Source of the DNA: Marinomonas lutimaris
GTDB taxonomy: Bacteria; Pseudomonadota; Gammaproteobacteria; Pseudomonadales; Marinomonadaceae
Reading direction: 5' to 3'
NCBI RefSeq assembly: GCF_019426345.1
Contig: NZ_JAHLLW010000001.1
Coordinates: 124,001-188,000 of the forward strand
DNA: 64,000 nt
Shown here: in pieces, positions 22,361 through 30,573 of the stretch
Position numbering within the stretch: the stretch's first letter is position 1
Layout of the letters: every line of letters starts with the position of its first letter
The notes under the pieces: model-generated
The model's database searches: none
What the model was told of the DNA's origin: nothing
What the model saw: the letters and a program-made list of their open reading frames with translations, nothing else
Program-made: the position numbers and the translations under genes

Positions 22361-23419
22361 TTAAGCTTCTTCTTTCAAGCTTTTCATATCAATGATGAAG
22401 CGGTATTTCACATCGCCTTTTTTCATACGTTGATAAGCTTGGTTGATATCTTGAATATTGATCATCTCAGCATCACACTCAATATTGTGTTCCGCACAGA
22501 ATTCCAACATTTCTTGTGTTTCTGCGATACCACCGATCAAAGAACCAGTAAGAACGCGACGTTTCATCACCAAATTAGCGGTGTGAACGGCTGGTTCCAA
22601 AGGTTCAATAAGACCAACTAAAATGTGTGTGCCATCCACTTTCAAACAATTTAGATAGGGGTTCAAATCATGTTGAACAGGAATGGTGTCTAACAAGTAG
22701 TCAAATGTCATTGCTGCGGCTTGCATTTGTGCGTCGTCGGTTGAAACAATCACATGATCCGCGCCTTGTTTTTTTGCTTCCGCAATTTTGCTTTCTGAAC
22801 GTGTAAAAATAGTCACTTCGGCACCAAAAGCTTTGGCGAATTTTACGCCCATGTGTCCAAGGCCGCCCATGCCTAACACACCGACCTTATCGCCAGCTTT
22901 CACACCGTAATGACGAAGCGGAGAATACGTCGTGATGCCTGCACACAATAAAGGAGCTGCTTTACTTAGGTCTAAGGTTTCTGGAATGGATAGGACAAAT
23001 TTTTCACGCACAACGATGTGATCAGAATAGCCGCCGTAAGTTAAAGTGCCATCAATTAAATCGTTAAAGCCGTAAGTTCCAACAAAGCCATTATCGCAGT
23101 ATTGCTCTAAATCTGATGCGCAGTGTGAACAGTGCTGGCAAGAGTCGACCATACAGCCAACACCAACAATGTCGCCAACCTTGTATTTAGAGACTTTACT
23201 GCCAATTTCGGTGACTTTACCGACAATTTCATGGCCTGGGACGATTGGGTAATTACTTGGTCCCCAATCACTTTCAGCAACGTGAATGTCTGAGTGACAT
23301 ACACCACAATAAAGAATATCAATGTTTACATCGTCTTCGCGAAGGGCGCGACGTTCAAATGAAAATGGTGCTAAAGGGGTCGTTGCAGAGAGTGCTGCAT
23401 AGGATTTTGCTTGGCTCAT
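22361..23419 (-). CDS. Zinc-dependent NAD(P) alcohol dehydrogenase (cinnamyl-alcohol/YahK type)
   Basis: 352-residue medium-chain dehydrogenase. Catalytic zinc ligands lie in CGVCHSDIHVAESDWG and PGHEIVGKV, and structural zinc cysteines in DSCQHCSHCASDLEQYC. The Rossmann motif is GMGGLGHMGVKFAKAFGAE, and the FTRSESK that follows suits NADPH. It resembles YahK/AdhA aldehyde reductases that reduce a broad range of aldehydes in the cytoplasm. It is divergent from an AraC-family gene across ~185 bp, which suggests that regulator controls it. Confidence 0.9.
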   Translation of the reverse strand: MSQAKSYAALSATTPLAPFSFERRALREDDVNIDILYCGVCHSDIHVAESDWGPSNYPIVPGHEIVGKVTEIGSKVSKYKVGDIVGVGCMVDSCQHCSHCASDLEQYCDNGFVGTYGFNDLIDGTLTYGGYSDHIVVREKFVLSIPETLDLSKAAPLLCAGITTYSPLRHYGVKAGDKVGVLGMGGLGHMGVKFAKAFGAEVTIFTRSESKIAEAKKQGADHVIVSTDDAQMQAAAMTFDYLLDTIPVQHDLNPYLNCLKVDGTHILVGLIEPLEPAVHTANLVMKRRVLTGSLIGGIAETQEMLEFCAEHNIECDAEMINIQDINQAYQRMKKGDVKYRFIIDMKSLKEEA

Positions 23420-23605
23420 AAATTGTTACTCCAGTGTTTGAACATGAAATACGTGACACCTAGTGTAGAGTAAACTTCTTCTTTTTGTGTTGTGCATTCT
23501 TGCTATTGTTTTGCCTATTTCTCTAAATTTGTAAAACTTAACTTTTCCTACACAATCTTGTATGGATAATAACCCCATTGATTTTAATAGATGGATGGAT
23601 CAAAG

Positions 23606-24484
23606 ATGAGCGATATAAATTTAGTAGGTTTGATCAAACCTCTAGTGAGCGAAGATGGTTTCTGCGATACCTTAATTGCCAATGTTCGCCTAATGAAGTG
23701 CGCGAAATCATTACCTAGAAGCCCTCTTATTTATCGTCCAGGACTCACTATCATTGTTCAAGGTCAAAAAATAGGTTATCTAGGCGACCGCGAAATTCAC
23801 TACAATTCTGGTCATTACTTGGTTCAAACGCTGCCTCTGCCTTTCGAATGCGAAACCTTTGCAAGCCAACAAGAACCTCTTTTAGGCGTCTCTATCGATA
23901 TAGACCCTGTTTTATTATCTGAATTAGTTTCTGTTTCTTCTGAAGAGACATTAAAACCATCTGTATCTCATTTTCCTATGTCATCCGTCCCAATGAGTGA
24001 TGACATGATTGAATCTGTTTCTCGCTTAATTAAAGCGTTACATGATCCGTATACCGCAAAAATAATGGGACAAAGTCGAGTTAGGGAAGTCGTTTTTGAA
24101 GCCTTACAAAGCCCACAGGGTAATGCTTTACGTGCCTTAGTGTTAAACCAAGGTCGCTTTTCGTTGATAGTGAACTCTCTTAAGCAATTACATCAGCAGT
24201 TGGATCAAGAAGTTCGTGTTGAACAACTCGCTGAAGATGCCAACATGAGTGTTTCCAGTTTTCACCATCATTTTAAAAATATCGCAGGGTCTTCTCCTCT
24301 ACAGTATTTGAAACGTTTGCGTCTTTTAAAAGCACAAATGCTGTTAAGCCAAGGTAACCTAAATGTCAGTCAGATTTCTTTAGAAGTTGGCTATAAAAGC
24401 GTGCATCAATTTAGTCGAGACTATAAACGCTACTTCGGCGCGCCACCGACAAAAGACAAGCTAAGAGAAGATACCGTGATATAA
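23606..24484 (+). CDS. AraC-family transcriptional regulator with AraC_N domain
   Basis: About 292 residues. The N-terminal ~150 residues resemble the AraC_N sensing domain of regulators next to aldehyde reductases (SPLIYRPGLTIIVQGQKIGYLGD). Two C-terminal helix-turn-helix motifs follow, including VEQLAEDANMSVSSFHHHFK and NVSQISLEVGYKSVHQFSRD. The frame is open to 23591; ATG 23606 is taken with a weak GGA upstream. It is divergent from the zinc alcohol dehydrogenase and is likely its activator, sensing an aldehyde or alcohol. That link is inferred from position. Confidence 0.88.
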   Translation: MSDINLVGLIKPLVSEDGFCDTLIANVRLMKCAKSLPRSPLIYRPGLTIIVQGQKIGYLGDREIHYNSGHYLVQTLPLPFECETFASQQEPLLGVSIDIDPVLLSELVSVSSEETLKPSVSHFPMSSVPMSDDMIESVSRLIKALHDPYTAKIMGQSRVREVVFEALQSPQGNALRALVLNQGRFSLIVNSLKQLHQQLDQEVRVEQLAEDANMSVSSFHHHFKNIAGSSPLQYLKRLRLLKAQMLLSQGNLNVSQISLEVGYKSVHQFSRDYKRYFGAPPTKDKLREDTVI

Positions 24485-24534
24485 GACTTTACGTTCTTAA
24501 ATTAACTTACATGAATTAACGTCATTGAATTTAA

Positions 24535-24549
24535 TAGACGAGTGGTCTA
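24535..24549. promoter_or_regulatory. TetR/AcuR-type operator upstream of the tetR gene
   Basis: Palindrome TAGACGAGTGGTCTA with TAGAC/GTCTA arms. It differs by one central base from a second copy in front of acuI at 25304. The half-sites resemble the NemR-type operator TAGACCNNNNGGTCTA. Position just upstream of the tetR start suggests autorepression. Confidence 0.75.
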
Positions 24550-24571
24550 AATTAATGCCTATCGTATTTTA

Positions 24572-25261
24572 TTGCCTAGGTATAAACATTTGCTTTCTAT
24601 CCTTGATAAACCAGATATCGCCGTCAATCAGCCCAATAAACCTCGTCGCGGGCGGCCAAAAAAGCCGTCAATAGATGCTTTGGATACCCGAGAAGCTTTG
24701 TTACGCGCTGGTATGCTGATATTGACAGAATCTGGTTTTACCCGCAGTGGCATTGATCCGATTTTAAAATCGATTAGTGTGCCAAAAGGGTCTTTCTATC
24801 ATTACTTTTCCAGTAAAGAAGCCTTTGGTTTGGCCGTTTTAGGGCGCTATCGCCGTTATTTCGAAGCTAAGTTAGATGGTTTTTTGCTCGATGAGGCATT
24901 TTCTCCCTTAGAGCGATTAAAGCGTTTTGCCCAAGACGCCCAAGACGGCATTGTCCGTCATGAGTTTAAGCGTGGCTGTTTAGTCGGCAACTTGGAGCAA
25001 GAATCTACCTTGTTATCAGAAGCATTTCGAGATCAATTACAAGCGACCTACCAAAGTTGGCAAGCACGAGTTGCGACCTGTTTATTAGAAAGCCAAAAAC
25101 AAGGTGAAATTGATCTACAAGGCAGTATTGAAGAGACTTCTCAGGCATTTTGGATTGGCTGGGAAGGCGCGGTTCATCGAGCTAGATTAGTAAAAAGCAC
25201 TCAGCCATTAAGCTTGTTTATGACATTTTTTACCCAAGCGATTCAAAGCAAAACCCATTAA
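24572..25261 (+). CDS. acuR: TetR-family repressor, AcuR-like
   Basis: About 229 residues. A basic RGRPKK segment precedes the TetR helix-turn-helix (DPILKSISVPKGSFYHYFSSKEAFGLAVL split across the domain), and the C terminus has the GCLVGNLEQESTLLSEAFRD segment characteristic of AcuR/NemR-type regulators. No ATG is available; TTG at 24572 or TTG at 24590 (with TAGG upstream) are candidate starts, so the first ~6 residues are uncertain. It precedes acuI, and both genes carry the same palindromic operator, matching the known acuR-acuI control by acrylate-type ligands in DMSP-degrading bacteria. The ligand here is inferred. Confidence 0.8.
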   Translation: MPRYKHLLSILDKPDIAVNQPNKPRRGRPKKPSIDALDTREALLRAGMLILTESGFTRSGIDPILKSISVPKGSFYHYFSSKEAFGLAVLGRYRRYFEAKLDGFLLDEAFSPLERLKRFAQDAQDGIVRHEFKRGCLVGNLEQESTLLSEAFRDQLQATYQSWQARVATCLLESQKQGEIDLQGSIEETSQAFWIGWEGAVHRARLVKSTQPLSLFMTFFTQAIQSKTH

Positions 25262-25268
25262 CAATAAA

Positions 25269-25292
25269 CCAGGCTGCAAAGCCTGGGTTTTT
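25269..25292 (+). terminator. Terminator after the tetR gene
   Basis: CCAGGC and GCCTGG pair around a TGCAAA loop, followed by a T run. It separates the repressor gene from acuI, so the two are transcribed from separate promoters that share the operator. Confidence 0.88.
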
Positions 25293-25303
25293 AGCTATTT
25301 AAC

Positions 25304-25318
25304 TAGACGAATGGTCTA
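25304..25318. promoter_or_regulatory. TetR/AcuR-type operator upstream of acuI
   Basis: Palindrome TAGACGAATGGTCTA, the second copy of the operator found at 24535 with a single central difference. It lies 13 bp before the acuI start, overlapping the region where the promoter or leader must be, so bound repressor would block acuI. Confidence 0.8.
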
Positions 25319-25331
25319 AAGTGGAGAATTT

Positions 25332-26318
25332 ATGTTTAAAGGTTTATTGATCACCCAAGAAGATAAAAAAAGTACAGCATCTGTGGTTGAACTGCAGGAA
25401 GATCTGCTGCCAGAAGGTGATGTGTTGATTGAAGTGCATTACAGCACCTTAAATTACAAAGACGGCTTAGCCATCACTGGTAAGTCTCCTGTTGTGCGTT
25501 CTTTTCCTATGGTGCCGGGAATCGATTTAGTCGGTAAAGTTTTACAAAGCGACTCTGATCGCTTCTCTGAAGGCGATTTCGTCATACTGAATGGTTTTGG
25601 TGTGGGTGAAATGCATTGGGGTGGGCTTGCACAAAAAGCTCGACTCAAAAGCGATTGGCTCATTTCACTGCCAAAAGGTATAGACGCTAAACAATCTATG
25701 GCAATAGGTACAGCGGGATATACCGCTATGCTGTCAGTACTTGCCCTTGAAAAACAAGGTGTTACACCTGATTCTGGTGAAATTCTAGTCACTGGCGCCA
25801 ATGGTGGTGTTGGTAGTTTTGCCATTCGTCTACTGAATCGTCTTGGTTATCACGTGGTTGCCTCAACTGGACGAATGGAAGAAAGCGACTATTTGAAAAG
25901 TCTTGGCGCGAGCGACATCATTGATCGAAATACGCTTTCCGAACCAGGTAAACCTTTGCAGAAAGAGCGTTGGGCTGGCGTCATCGATTGTGTCGGTAGT
26001 CACACTTTAGCCAACGCCTGTGCAAGTACAAAATACGGTGGCGTGGTAACCGCTTGTGGCCTAGCTCAAGGTATAGACTTCCCTGCTTCTGTTGCGCCGT
26101 TCATTTTGCGCGGTGTCAAGCTAATCGGCATCGACAGCGTTATGCGACCTTTAGCCGATCGTATTGAAGCATGGCAACGCTTGAGTGAACTGCTGCAACC
26201 AGAAGACTTTGATAGCATCAGTGAAGAAATCGGTTTGGAAGACGTAGTAGAAACGGCCTATAAATTGCTTGATGGAAAGGTACGTGGTCGAGTTATTGTT
26301 TCATTATTAAAGCCGTAG
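25332..26318 (+). CDS. acuI: Acryloyl-CoA reductase (NADPH), AcuI/YhdH family
   Basis: 328-residue zinc-free medium-chain reductase. The start FKGLLITQEDKKSTASVVEL and HYSTLNYKDGLAITGKSPVV are typical of the AcuI/YhdH group. The cofactor site reads ILVTGANGGVGSFAIRLLNR, followed by DCVGSHTLANAC and ITACG-like segments. AcuI reduces toxic acryloyl-CoA to propionyl-CoA and is widespread in marine DMSP users. A GGAG lies 6 bp before the ATG. It is controlled, by inference, by the upstream AcuR-like repressor. No DMSP lyase gene is present in this window. Confidence 0.92.
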   Translation: MFKGLLITQEDKKSTASVVELQEDLLPEGDVLIEVHYSTLNYKDGLAITGKSPVVRSFPMVPGIDLVGKVLQSDSDRFSEGDFVILNGFGVGEMHWGGLAQKARLKSDWLISLPKGIDAKQSMAIGTAGYTAMLSVLALEKQGVTPDSGEILVTGANGGVGSFAIRLLNRLGYHVVASTGRMEESDYLKSLGASDIIDRNTLSEPGKPLQKERWAGVIDCVGSHTLANACASTKYGGVVTACGLAQGIDFPASVAPFILRGVKLIGIDSVMRPLADRIEAWQRLSELLQPEDFDSISEEIGLEDVVETAYKLLDGKVRGRVIVSLLKP

Positions 26319-26354
26319 TGAAAAGGTCTTAAGCAAAATCATTTCTTTACTTTG

Positions 26355-26390
26355 ATCAGTCACAGAGCGTTTTTGTACTCTGTGTCTGAT
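26355..26390 (+). terminator. Long hairpin after acuI
   Basis: ATCAGTCACAGAG and CTCTGTGTCTGAT form a 13-position stem with one mismatch and a 10-base loop containing five Ts. No clear T run follows, so it may be an attenuator or a weak terminator of acuI. Confidence 0.5.
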
Positions 26391-26465
26391 TGATGTCTAT
26401 CAAGTTGTTTTCCCTAGTTAGTTTTCAGTAACATGATGCCGCCTTTGTTATTGATTGGAGCCCCA

Positions 26466-27626
26466 ATGGACGTATTAGACCCTGCTATTGCTATGCAAAT
26501 CGTTACTCGTACCATGAGTATTTTGGGTCACAATGTTAATGTGATGAACAGTCGGGGTGTGATTCTTGGTTCCGGCGATAATTTGCGTATTGGTGCTGTC
26601 CATGAAGGGGCTTTATTAGCTATCACCCAAAATAGAGTAGTAGAAATTACTCCTGAAGTGGCTTCTGGTCTCATTGGTGTTAAGCCAGGTATTAATTTAC
26701 CTCTGCATTACCAAGGAAAAATCATTGGCGTGATTGGTATTACTGGCGAATTTAAAGAAATAACGCCGTATGGTCAGTTGCTCAAGATGACCGCTGAGAT
26801 GATTGTTGAGCAAGCTAATCTACAGGACAATCTACAATGGGAAAACCGCCAGAAAGAAGAATTCATACTACAGCTCATTAAGGGGGAGCTTCCGCATAAA
26901 TCTCAGCTTATCGAGTGGGCCTCGCAGCTAGGTATTTCTCTCGATACCCCGCGAGTTGCTGCCATTATTGAAGTCAGCGGTCTGAGCTCACGCTCGCAAC
27001 ATGACAGCAATGGCGCTAATAACCTCAAAGAAATATTACACCTTTTACAGAGTCCAGAGCGCGATAACTTGGTTGCTATGACCTCGTTAAATCAATTGGT
27101 TATCTTAAAACCTGCTTTTCTTGATGGTAAACACTGGGATCCTATTTTAGAAAGTACACGGATCGACTCGTTACTAAATCGTTTGCCTACTCATCTTAAG
27201 GAGTGCACAAAAATTGCCTTAGGGCATTATTTTCCAAGCATTGAGGGAATAGCACACTCTTATCAAACGGCACAAGAAACCTTGCTAATTGGTAAAAAGA
27301 TGAAAAGCGAAGACAAAAAGTACCTTTTTGAAGATTATTCCTTGCAGGTTTTGCTATCAGGACTAAAGCATAATTGGCGAGGTGATGTTTTATCCAGTCA
27401 TTACCAGCAACTTCAATCCGTCGATAACAAAGGCTTGTTAAGAAAAACCCTCGCTACTTACATCACCCACTTTGGTGATTTACAGCACTGTGCAAATGCG
27501 CTTCATATCCATCGTAATACATTGCGATATCGTTTAGACAAGATCCAAGCGATTACTCAAGTTGATATTCATAGCTTAGACGGTCTTTTTAGTTTGTACC
27601 TAGGTCAGCTAATAACCGATCAATGA
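26466..27626 (+). CDS. CdaR-family sugar-diacid/glycerate regulator
   Basis: About 386 residues. The N-terminal ~130 residues are the putative sugar-diacid recognition domain (MQIVTRTMSILGHNVNVMN, then IGVKPGINLPLHYQGKIIGV). The C terminus is a PucR-type helix-turn-helix (LQHCANALHIHRNTLRYRLD). E. coli CdaR activates garPLRK and gud genes in response to galactarate, glucarate or glycerate. The frame is open from 26433, but ATG 26466 with GGAG 6 bp upstream gives the usual MDVLDPAIAMQIV. It is followed by a GntP permease and a glycerate kinase, so it probably activates both. Confidence 0.9.
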   Translation: MDVLDPAIAMQIVTRTMSILGHNVNVMNSRGVILGSGDNLRIGAVHEGALLAITQNRVVEITPEVASGLIGVKPGINLPLHYQGKIIGVIGITGEFKEITPYGQLLKMTAEMIVEQANLQDNLQWENRQKEEFILQLIKGELPHKSQLIEWASQLGISLDTPRVAAIIEVSGLSSRSQHDSNGANNLKEILHLLQSPERDNLVAMTSLNQLVILKPAFLDGKHWDPILESTRIDSLLNRLPTHLKECTKIALGHYFPSIEGIAHSYQTAQETLLIGKKMKSEDKKYLFEDYSLQVLLSGLKHNWRGDVLSSHYQQLQSVDNKGLLRKTLATYITHFGDLQHCANALHIHRNTLRYRLDKIQAITQVDIHSLDGLFSLYLGQLITDQ

Positions 27627-27813
27627 CAGAAAAATAGCTATTCTATGGCCTTAATATTAGTTTTTTTGTGCAAACGACCAAAAAATAGCGAGTTAATAGC
27701 CTAATATCCAGCCAAGTGGCTAAAGCTTCTGATGTCCATTTATTGAATAATGAAAAGTCTTGAACGCTGGTGTCATTGGCTCCAATAATTAAAATTAAAA
27801 AGGACATTCCTCG
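27627..27813 (+). promoter_or_regulatory. Regulatory gap upstream of the GntP gene
   Basis: A 187-bp gap between cdaR and the permease. It contains a perfect inverted repeat ATTGGCTCCAAT at 27775-27786, a possible binding site for CdaR or the promoter-proximal operator. An A-rich segment with AAAAAGGA serves as ribosome binding site for the GntP gene. The identity of the bound regulator is inferred. Confidence 0.35.
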
Positions 27814-29172
27814 ATGAACTTAGTACTTATCCTGATAGGGGTTATTACCTTTATCGTCTTAGCTACATCTAGATTTAAACTTCACCCATTTTTAACCTTG
27901 ATATTAGCCGCCTTTATCGCTGCTTTTGCCTATGGTTTACCCAGTAGTACTATTGCAAAAACCATCACGTCGGGTTTTGGCGGTATTCTTGGTTATATTG
28001 GTTTGGTGATTGTTTTGGGTACCATTATCGGTACTATTTTAGAAAAAAGTGGTGCTGCCATTACGATGGCTAATTGCGTTATTAAGCTTTTAGGTAAGCG
28101 TTTCCCTACTTTAACCATGTCTTTGATTGGTTATCTCGTCTCTATCCCAGTATTTTGTGATTCTGGTTTTGTCATCTTGAACTCATTGAAGCAGTCGATG
28201 GCAAATCGCATGAAGGTTTCCAGTGTGTCCATGAGTGTGGCGTTGGCAACGGGTCTTTATGCTACTCATACTTTTGTTCCTCCAACACCAGGTCCTATTG
28301 CCGCGGCTGGGAATCTAGGCTTAGAGTCAAATTTGGGTTTGGTTATCTTAGTAGGTGTTTTTGTTGCTGCAGTTGCCGCTTTGGCAGGCATGTTATGGGC
28401 AAATCGCTTTGCAAATGCCGAGCCTGATGGTGAAGGTGCGGATGAACTAAAAACGCAAAATGAAGATTATGAAGCGTTAAAGCAAAGTTACGGTGAGCTG
28501 CCAAGCCCATTCAAAGCTTTTGCGCCGATCTTTGTCCCTATTTTATTAATCTGTTTTGGATCTATTGCTGCTTTTCCTTCCGCACCATTGGGAAAAGAGA
28601 CTTTATACGATGTATTAGTCTTTTTAGGACAACCTGTAAATGCCTTGTTAATCGGTTTGTTTTTATCTTTGTTGTTGCTAAAAAGTAATAAAAAAATTGA
28701 AGAGTTTAGTGAAAGGATTAGCCAAGGTTTGGTGGTTGCTGCCCCTATTTTATTAATCACTGGTGCGGGTGGTGCTTTTGGTGCGGTTCTTAAAGCGACA
28801 CCAATCGGTGATTTTCTTGGTACGTCATTGTCGGCGCTTGGTATTGGTATCTTTATGCCATTTATTGTTGCAGCAGCGTTAAAATCAGCACAAGGCTCTT
28901 CTACGGTTGCTCTAGTGGCAACATCTGCTTTAGTGGCTCCTATGTTGGGCGATATTGGTTTAGCCAGTGAAATGGGTCGCGTACTAACTGTTATGGCGAT
29001 TGGTGCGGGCGCTATGACGGTATCTCATGCAAACGATAGTTTCTTCTGGGTTGTGACTCAATTTAGCCGTATGAGCGTTCCACAAGCTTATAAAGCGCAA
29101 ACCATGGCGACTCTGATTCAAGGCATCACCGCAATGTGCCTTGTGTATATTCTGAGCTTGTTCTTGCTCTAG
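27814..29172 (+). CDS. GntP-family gluconate/glycerate permease
   Basis: 452 residues, strongly hydrophobic with about 12 predicted membrane helices. GntP-family markers include FVPPTPGPIAAAGNLG near residue 155, the GVFGAVLK-like GGAFGAVLKATPIGDFLG near 325, and SAQGSSTVALVATSA near 350. The family carries gluconate, glycerate and related hydroxy acids with protons. Its place between a CdaR regulator and glycerate kinase suggests glycerate as the substrate, by inference. Confidence 0.9.
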   Translation: MNLVLILIGVITFIVLATSRFKLHPFLTLILAAFIAAFAYGLPSSTIAKTITSGFGGILGYIGLVIVLGTIIGTILEKSGAAITMANCVIKLLGKRFPTLTMSLIGYLVSIPVFCDSGFVILNSLKQSMANRMKVSSVSMSVALATGLYATHTFVPPTPGPIAAAGNLGLESNLGLVILVGVFVAAVAALAGMLWANRFANAEPDGEGADELKTQNEDYEALKQSYGELPSPFKAFAPIFVPILLICFGSIAAFPSAPLGKETLYDVLVFLGQPVNALLIGLFLSLLLLKSNKKIEEFSERISQGLVVAAPILLITGAGGAFGAVLKATPIGDFLGTSLSALGIGIFMPFIVAAALKSAQGSSTVALVATSALVAPMLGDIGLASEMGRVLTVMAIGAGAMTVSHANDSFFWVVTQFSRMSVPQAYKAQTMATLIQGITAMCLVYILSLFLL

Positions 29173-29192
29173 CGGATTGTTTTTGCGCTTAT

Positions 29193-29246
29193 CTTGCTGA
29201 GTAGATAGGCGCATTTCTTGCTGAGTAGATAGGCGCATTTCTTGCT
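29193..29246 (+). repeat. Two tandem 24-bp copies between the permease and glycerate kinase genes
   Basis: Two identical 24-bp units (29193-29216 and 29217-29240), beginning CTTGCTGAGTAGATAGG and ending CGCATTT, plus a 6-bp third start at 29241. The first copy, with the preceding GCGCTTATCT, can fold into a hairpin with AGATAGGCGC. The unit therefore looks like a duplicated half of a terminator or attenuator. Confidence 0.85.
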
Positions 29247-29285
29247 TTGATTTATTCAAAACTCAATGACACAAAGGGAACAGCT

Positions 29286-30443
29286 ATGAAGATTGTGATT
29301 GCACCGGATTCCTTTAAAGAAAGTTTAACCGCGCTGGAAGTAGCGAATGCGATTGAAGCGGGCTTTCGTCAAGTATTTGCTGACGCACAATACATCAAAG
29401 TGCCGATGGCGGATGGCGGTGAAGGCACGGTGCAATCCATGGTCGATGCGACTCAAGGGTATTTGGTGGATCTTGAAGTCACAGGGCCACTGGGCAATAA
29501 AGTGATGGCGCAATACGGTATTTTAGGTGCAACCGAAGGCCAGACATCGGCCACTGCGGTGATCGAAATGGCGTCCGCTTCAGGTTTGCATTTGGTGCCA
29601 CGGGATCAGCGTGATCCACTTTACACCACTAGCTTTGGAACCGGTGAACTGATCAAAGATGCCCTAGATCGAGGCATTAAACACATTGTTTTGGGATTAG
29701 GTGGCAGTGCAACCAATGACGCGGGTGTTGGTTTGGCACAAGCATTAGGCATTCAATTTCAAGGCGATAATAATCAAGAACTACCCTTTGGCGGTATGGC
29801 GCTCGCGCAATTGAGTCAGGTTGATGTGAGCCAAGCGCACCCTCTTCTCGCCGAATGCCGCTTCGATGTTGCCTGTGATGTTGATAATCCTTTATGTGGT
29901 GAACGTGGTGCTTCCGCTATTTTTGGTCCTCAAAAAGGCGCAACACCTGAAATGGTGATCTTGTTAGATAAAACACTCGAGCACTTTGCGGATGTTTTAG
30001 TGCAGAATGGTTTTGCTGACCATCGACTCGATCCTGGCGCTGGCGCGGCTGGTGGCATGGGATTGGGGGCGAAAGTGTTTCTTAATGCGACTTTAAAGCC
30101 CGGCATCGAGATTGTCATGGAAACGGTTGGTCTGGCTGACAAGTTGAAAAATGCCGATTTAGTGATTACTGGTGAAGGCCGAATAGATGGCCAAACTGTC
30201 TTTGGCAAAACACCCATGGGCGTGTTGAAACAAGCCAACGCAAACGGGGTTCCAACCATTGGTATTGCTGGTAGTTTGGGTAGAGATGCCGAAGCGATTT
30301 TGGCGCACGGCATGTTGGCGATATTCCCCATTATTCCGGCGCTCGATAGCTTGGATAATATCTTGGCTCAAGCCGAAAGCAATCTAATCAACTCATCACG
30401 AAACATCGCCGCCGCAATTCAATTAGGTCGTTTGATCAGCTAA
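29286..30443 (+). CDS. Glycerate kinase (type I, GlxK/GarK-like)
   Basis: About 385 residues (E. coli GlxK has 381). Family features are IVIAPDSFKESLTALEVA at the N terminus, VPMADGGEGTVQSMVDAT, GLGGSATNDAGVGLAQALG near 140, DVDNPLCGERGASAIFGPQKG near 200, and LVITGEGRIDGQT near 290. It phosphorylates D-glycerate, probably to 2-phosphoglycerate, feeding glycolysis. The frame is open from 29247, but ATG 29286 gives the normal MKIVIAPDSF start. It completes a CdaR-GntP-glycerate kinase set. Confidence 0.93.
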   Translation: MKIVIAPDSFKESLTALEVANAIEAGFRQVFADAQYIKVPMADGGEGTVQSMVDATQGYLVDLEVTGPLGNKVMAQYGILGATEGQTSATAVIEMASASGLHLVPRDQRDPLYTTSFGTGELIKDALDRGIKHIVLGLGGSATNDAGVGLAQALGIQFQGDNNQELPFGGMALAQLSQVDVSQAHPLLAECRFDVACDVDNPLCGERGASAIFGPQKGATPEMVILLDKTLEHFADVLVQNGFADHRLDPGAGAAGGMGLGAKVFLNATLKPGIEIVMETVGLADKLKNADLVITGEGRIDGQTVFGKTPMGVLKQANANGVPTIGIAGSLGRDAEAILAHGMLAIFPIIPALDSLDNILAQAESNLINSSRNIAAAIQLGRLIS

Positions 30444-30573
30444 TTAATGTGGCGGTCCAATTAATGCGATGGCCAATAAAAACGTTACGGTTTTTTTACG
30501 CGCCAATCTCTGCGCCCTTTGCTACAGTCTTGCTTGTACTCTTCTTTATTTAAAGGCGTTGACAAGCGACACC

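Noticed and set aside
29193..29246. Possible CRISPR array at the 24-bp repeats
   Set aside because: The two copies are directly adjacent with no spacers, and no cas genes are nearby.
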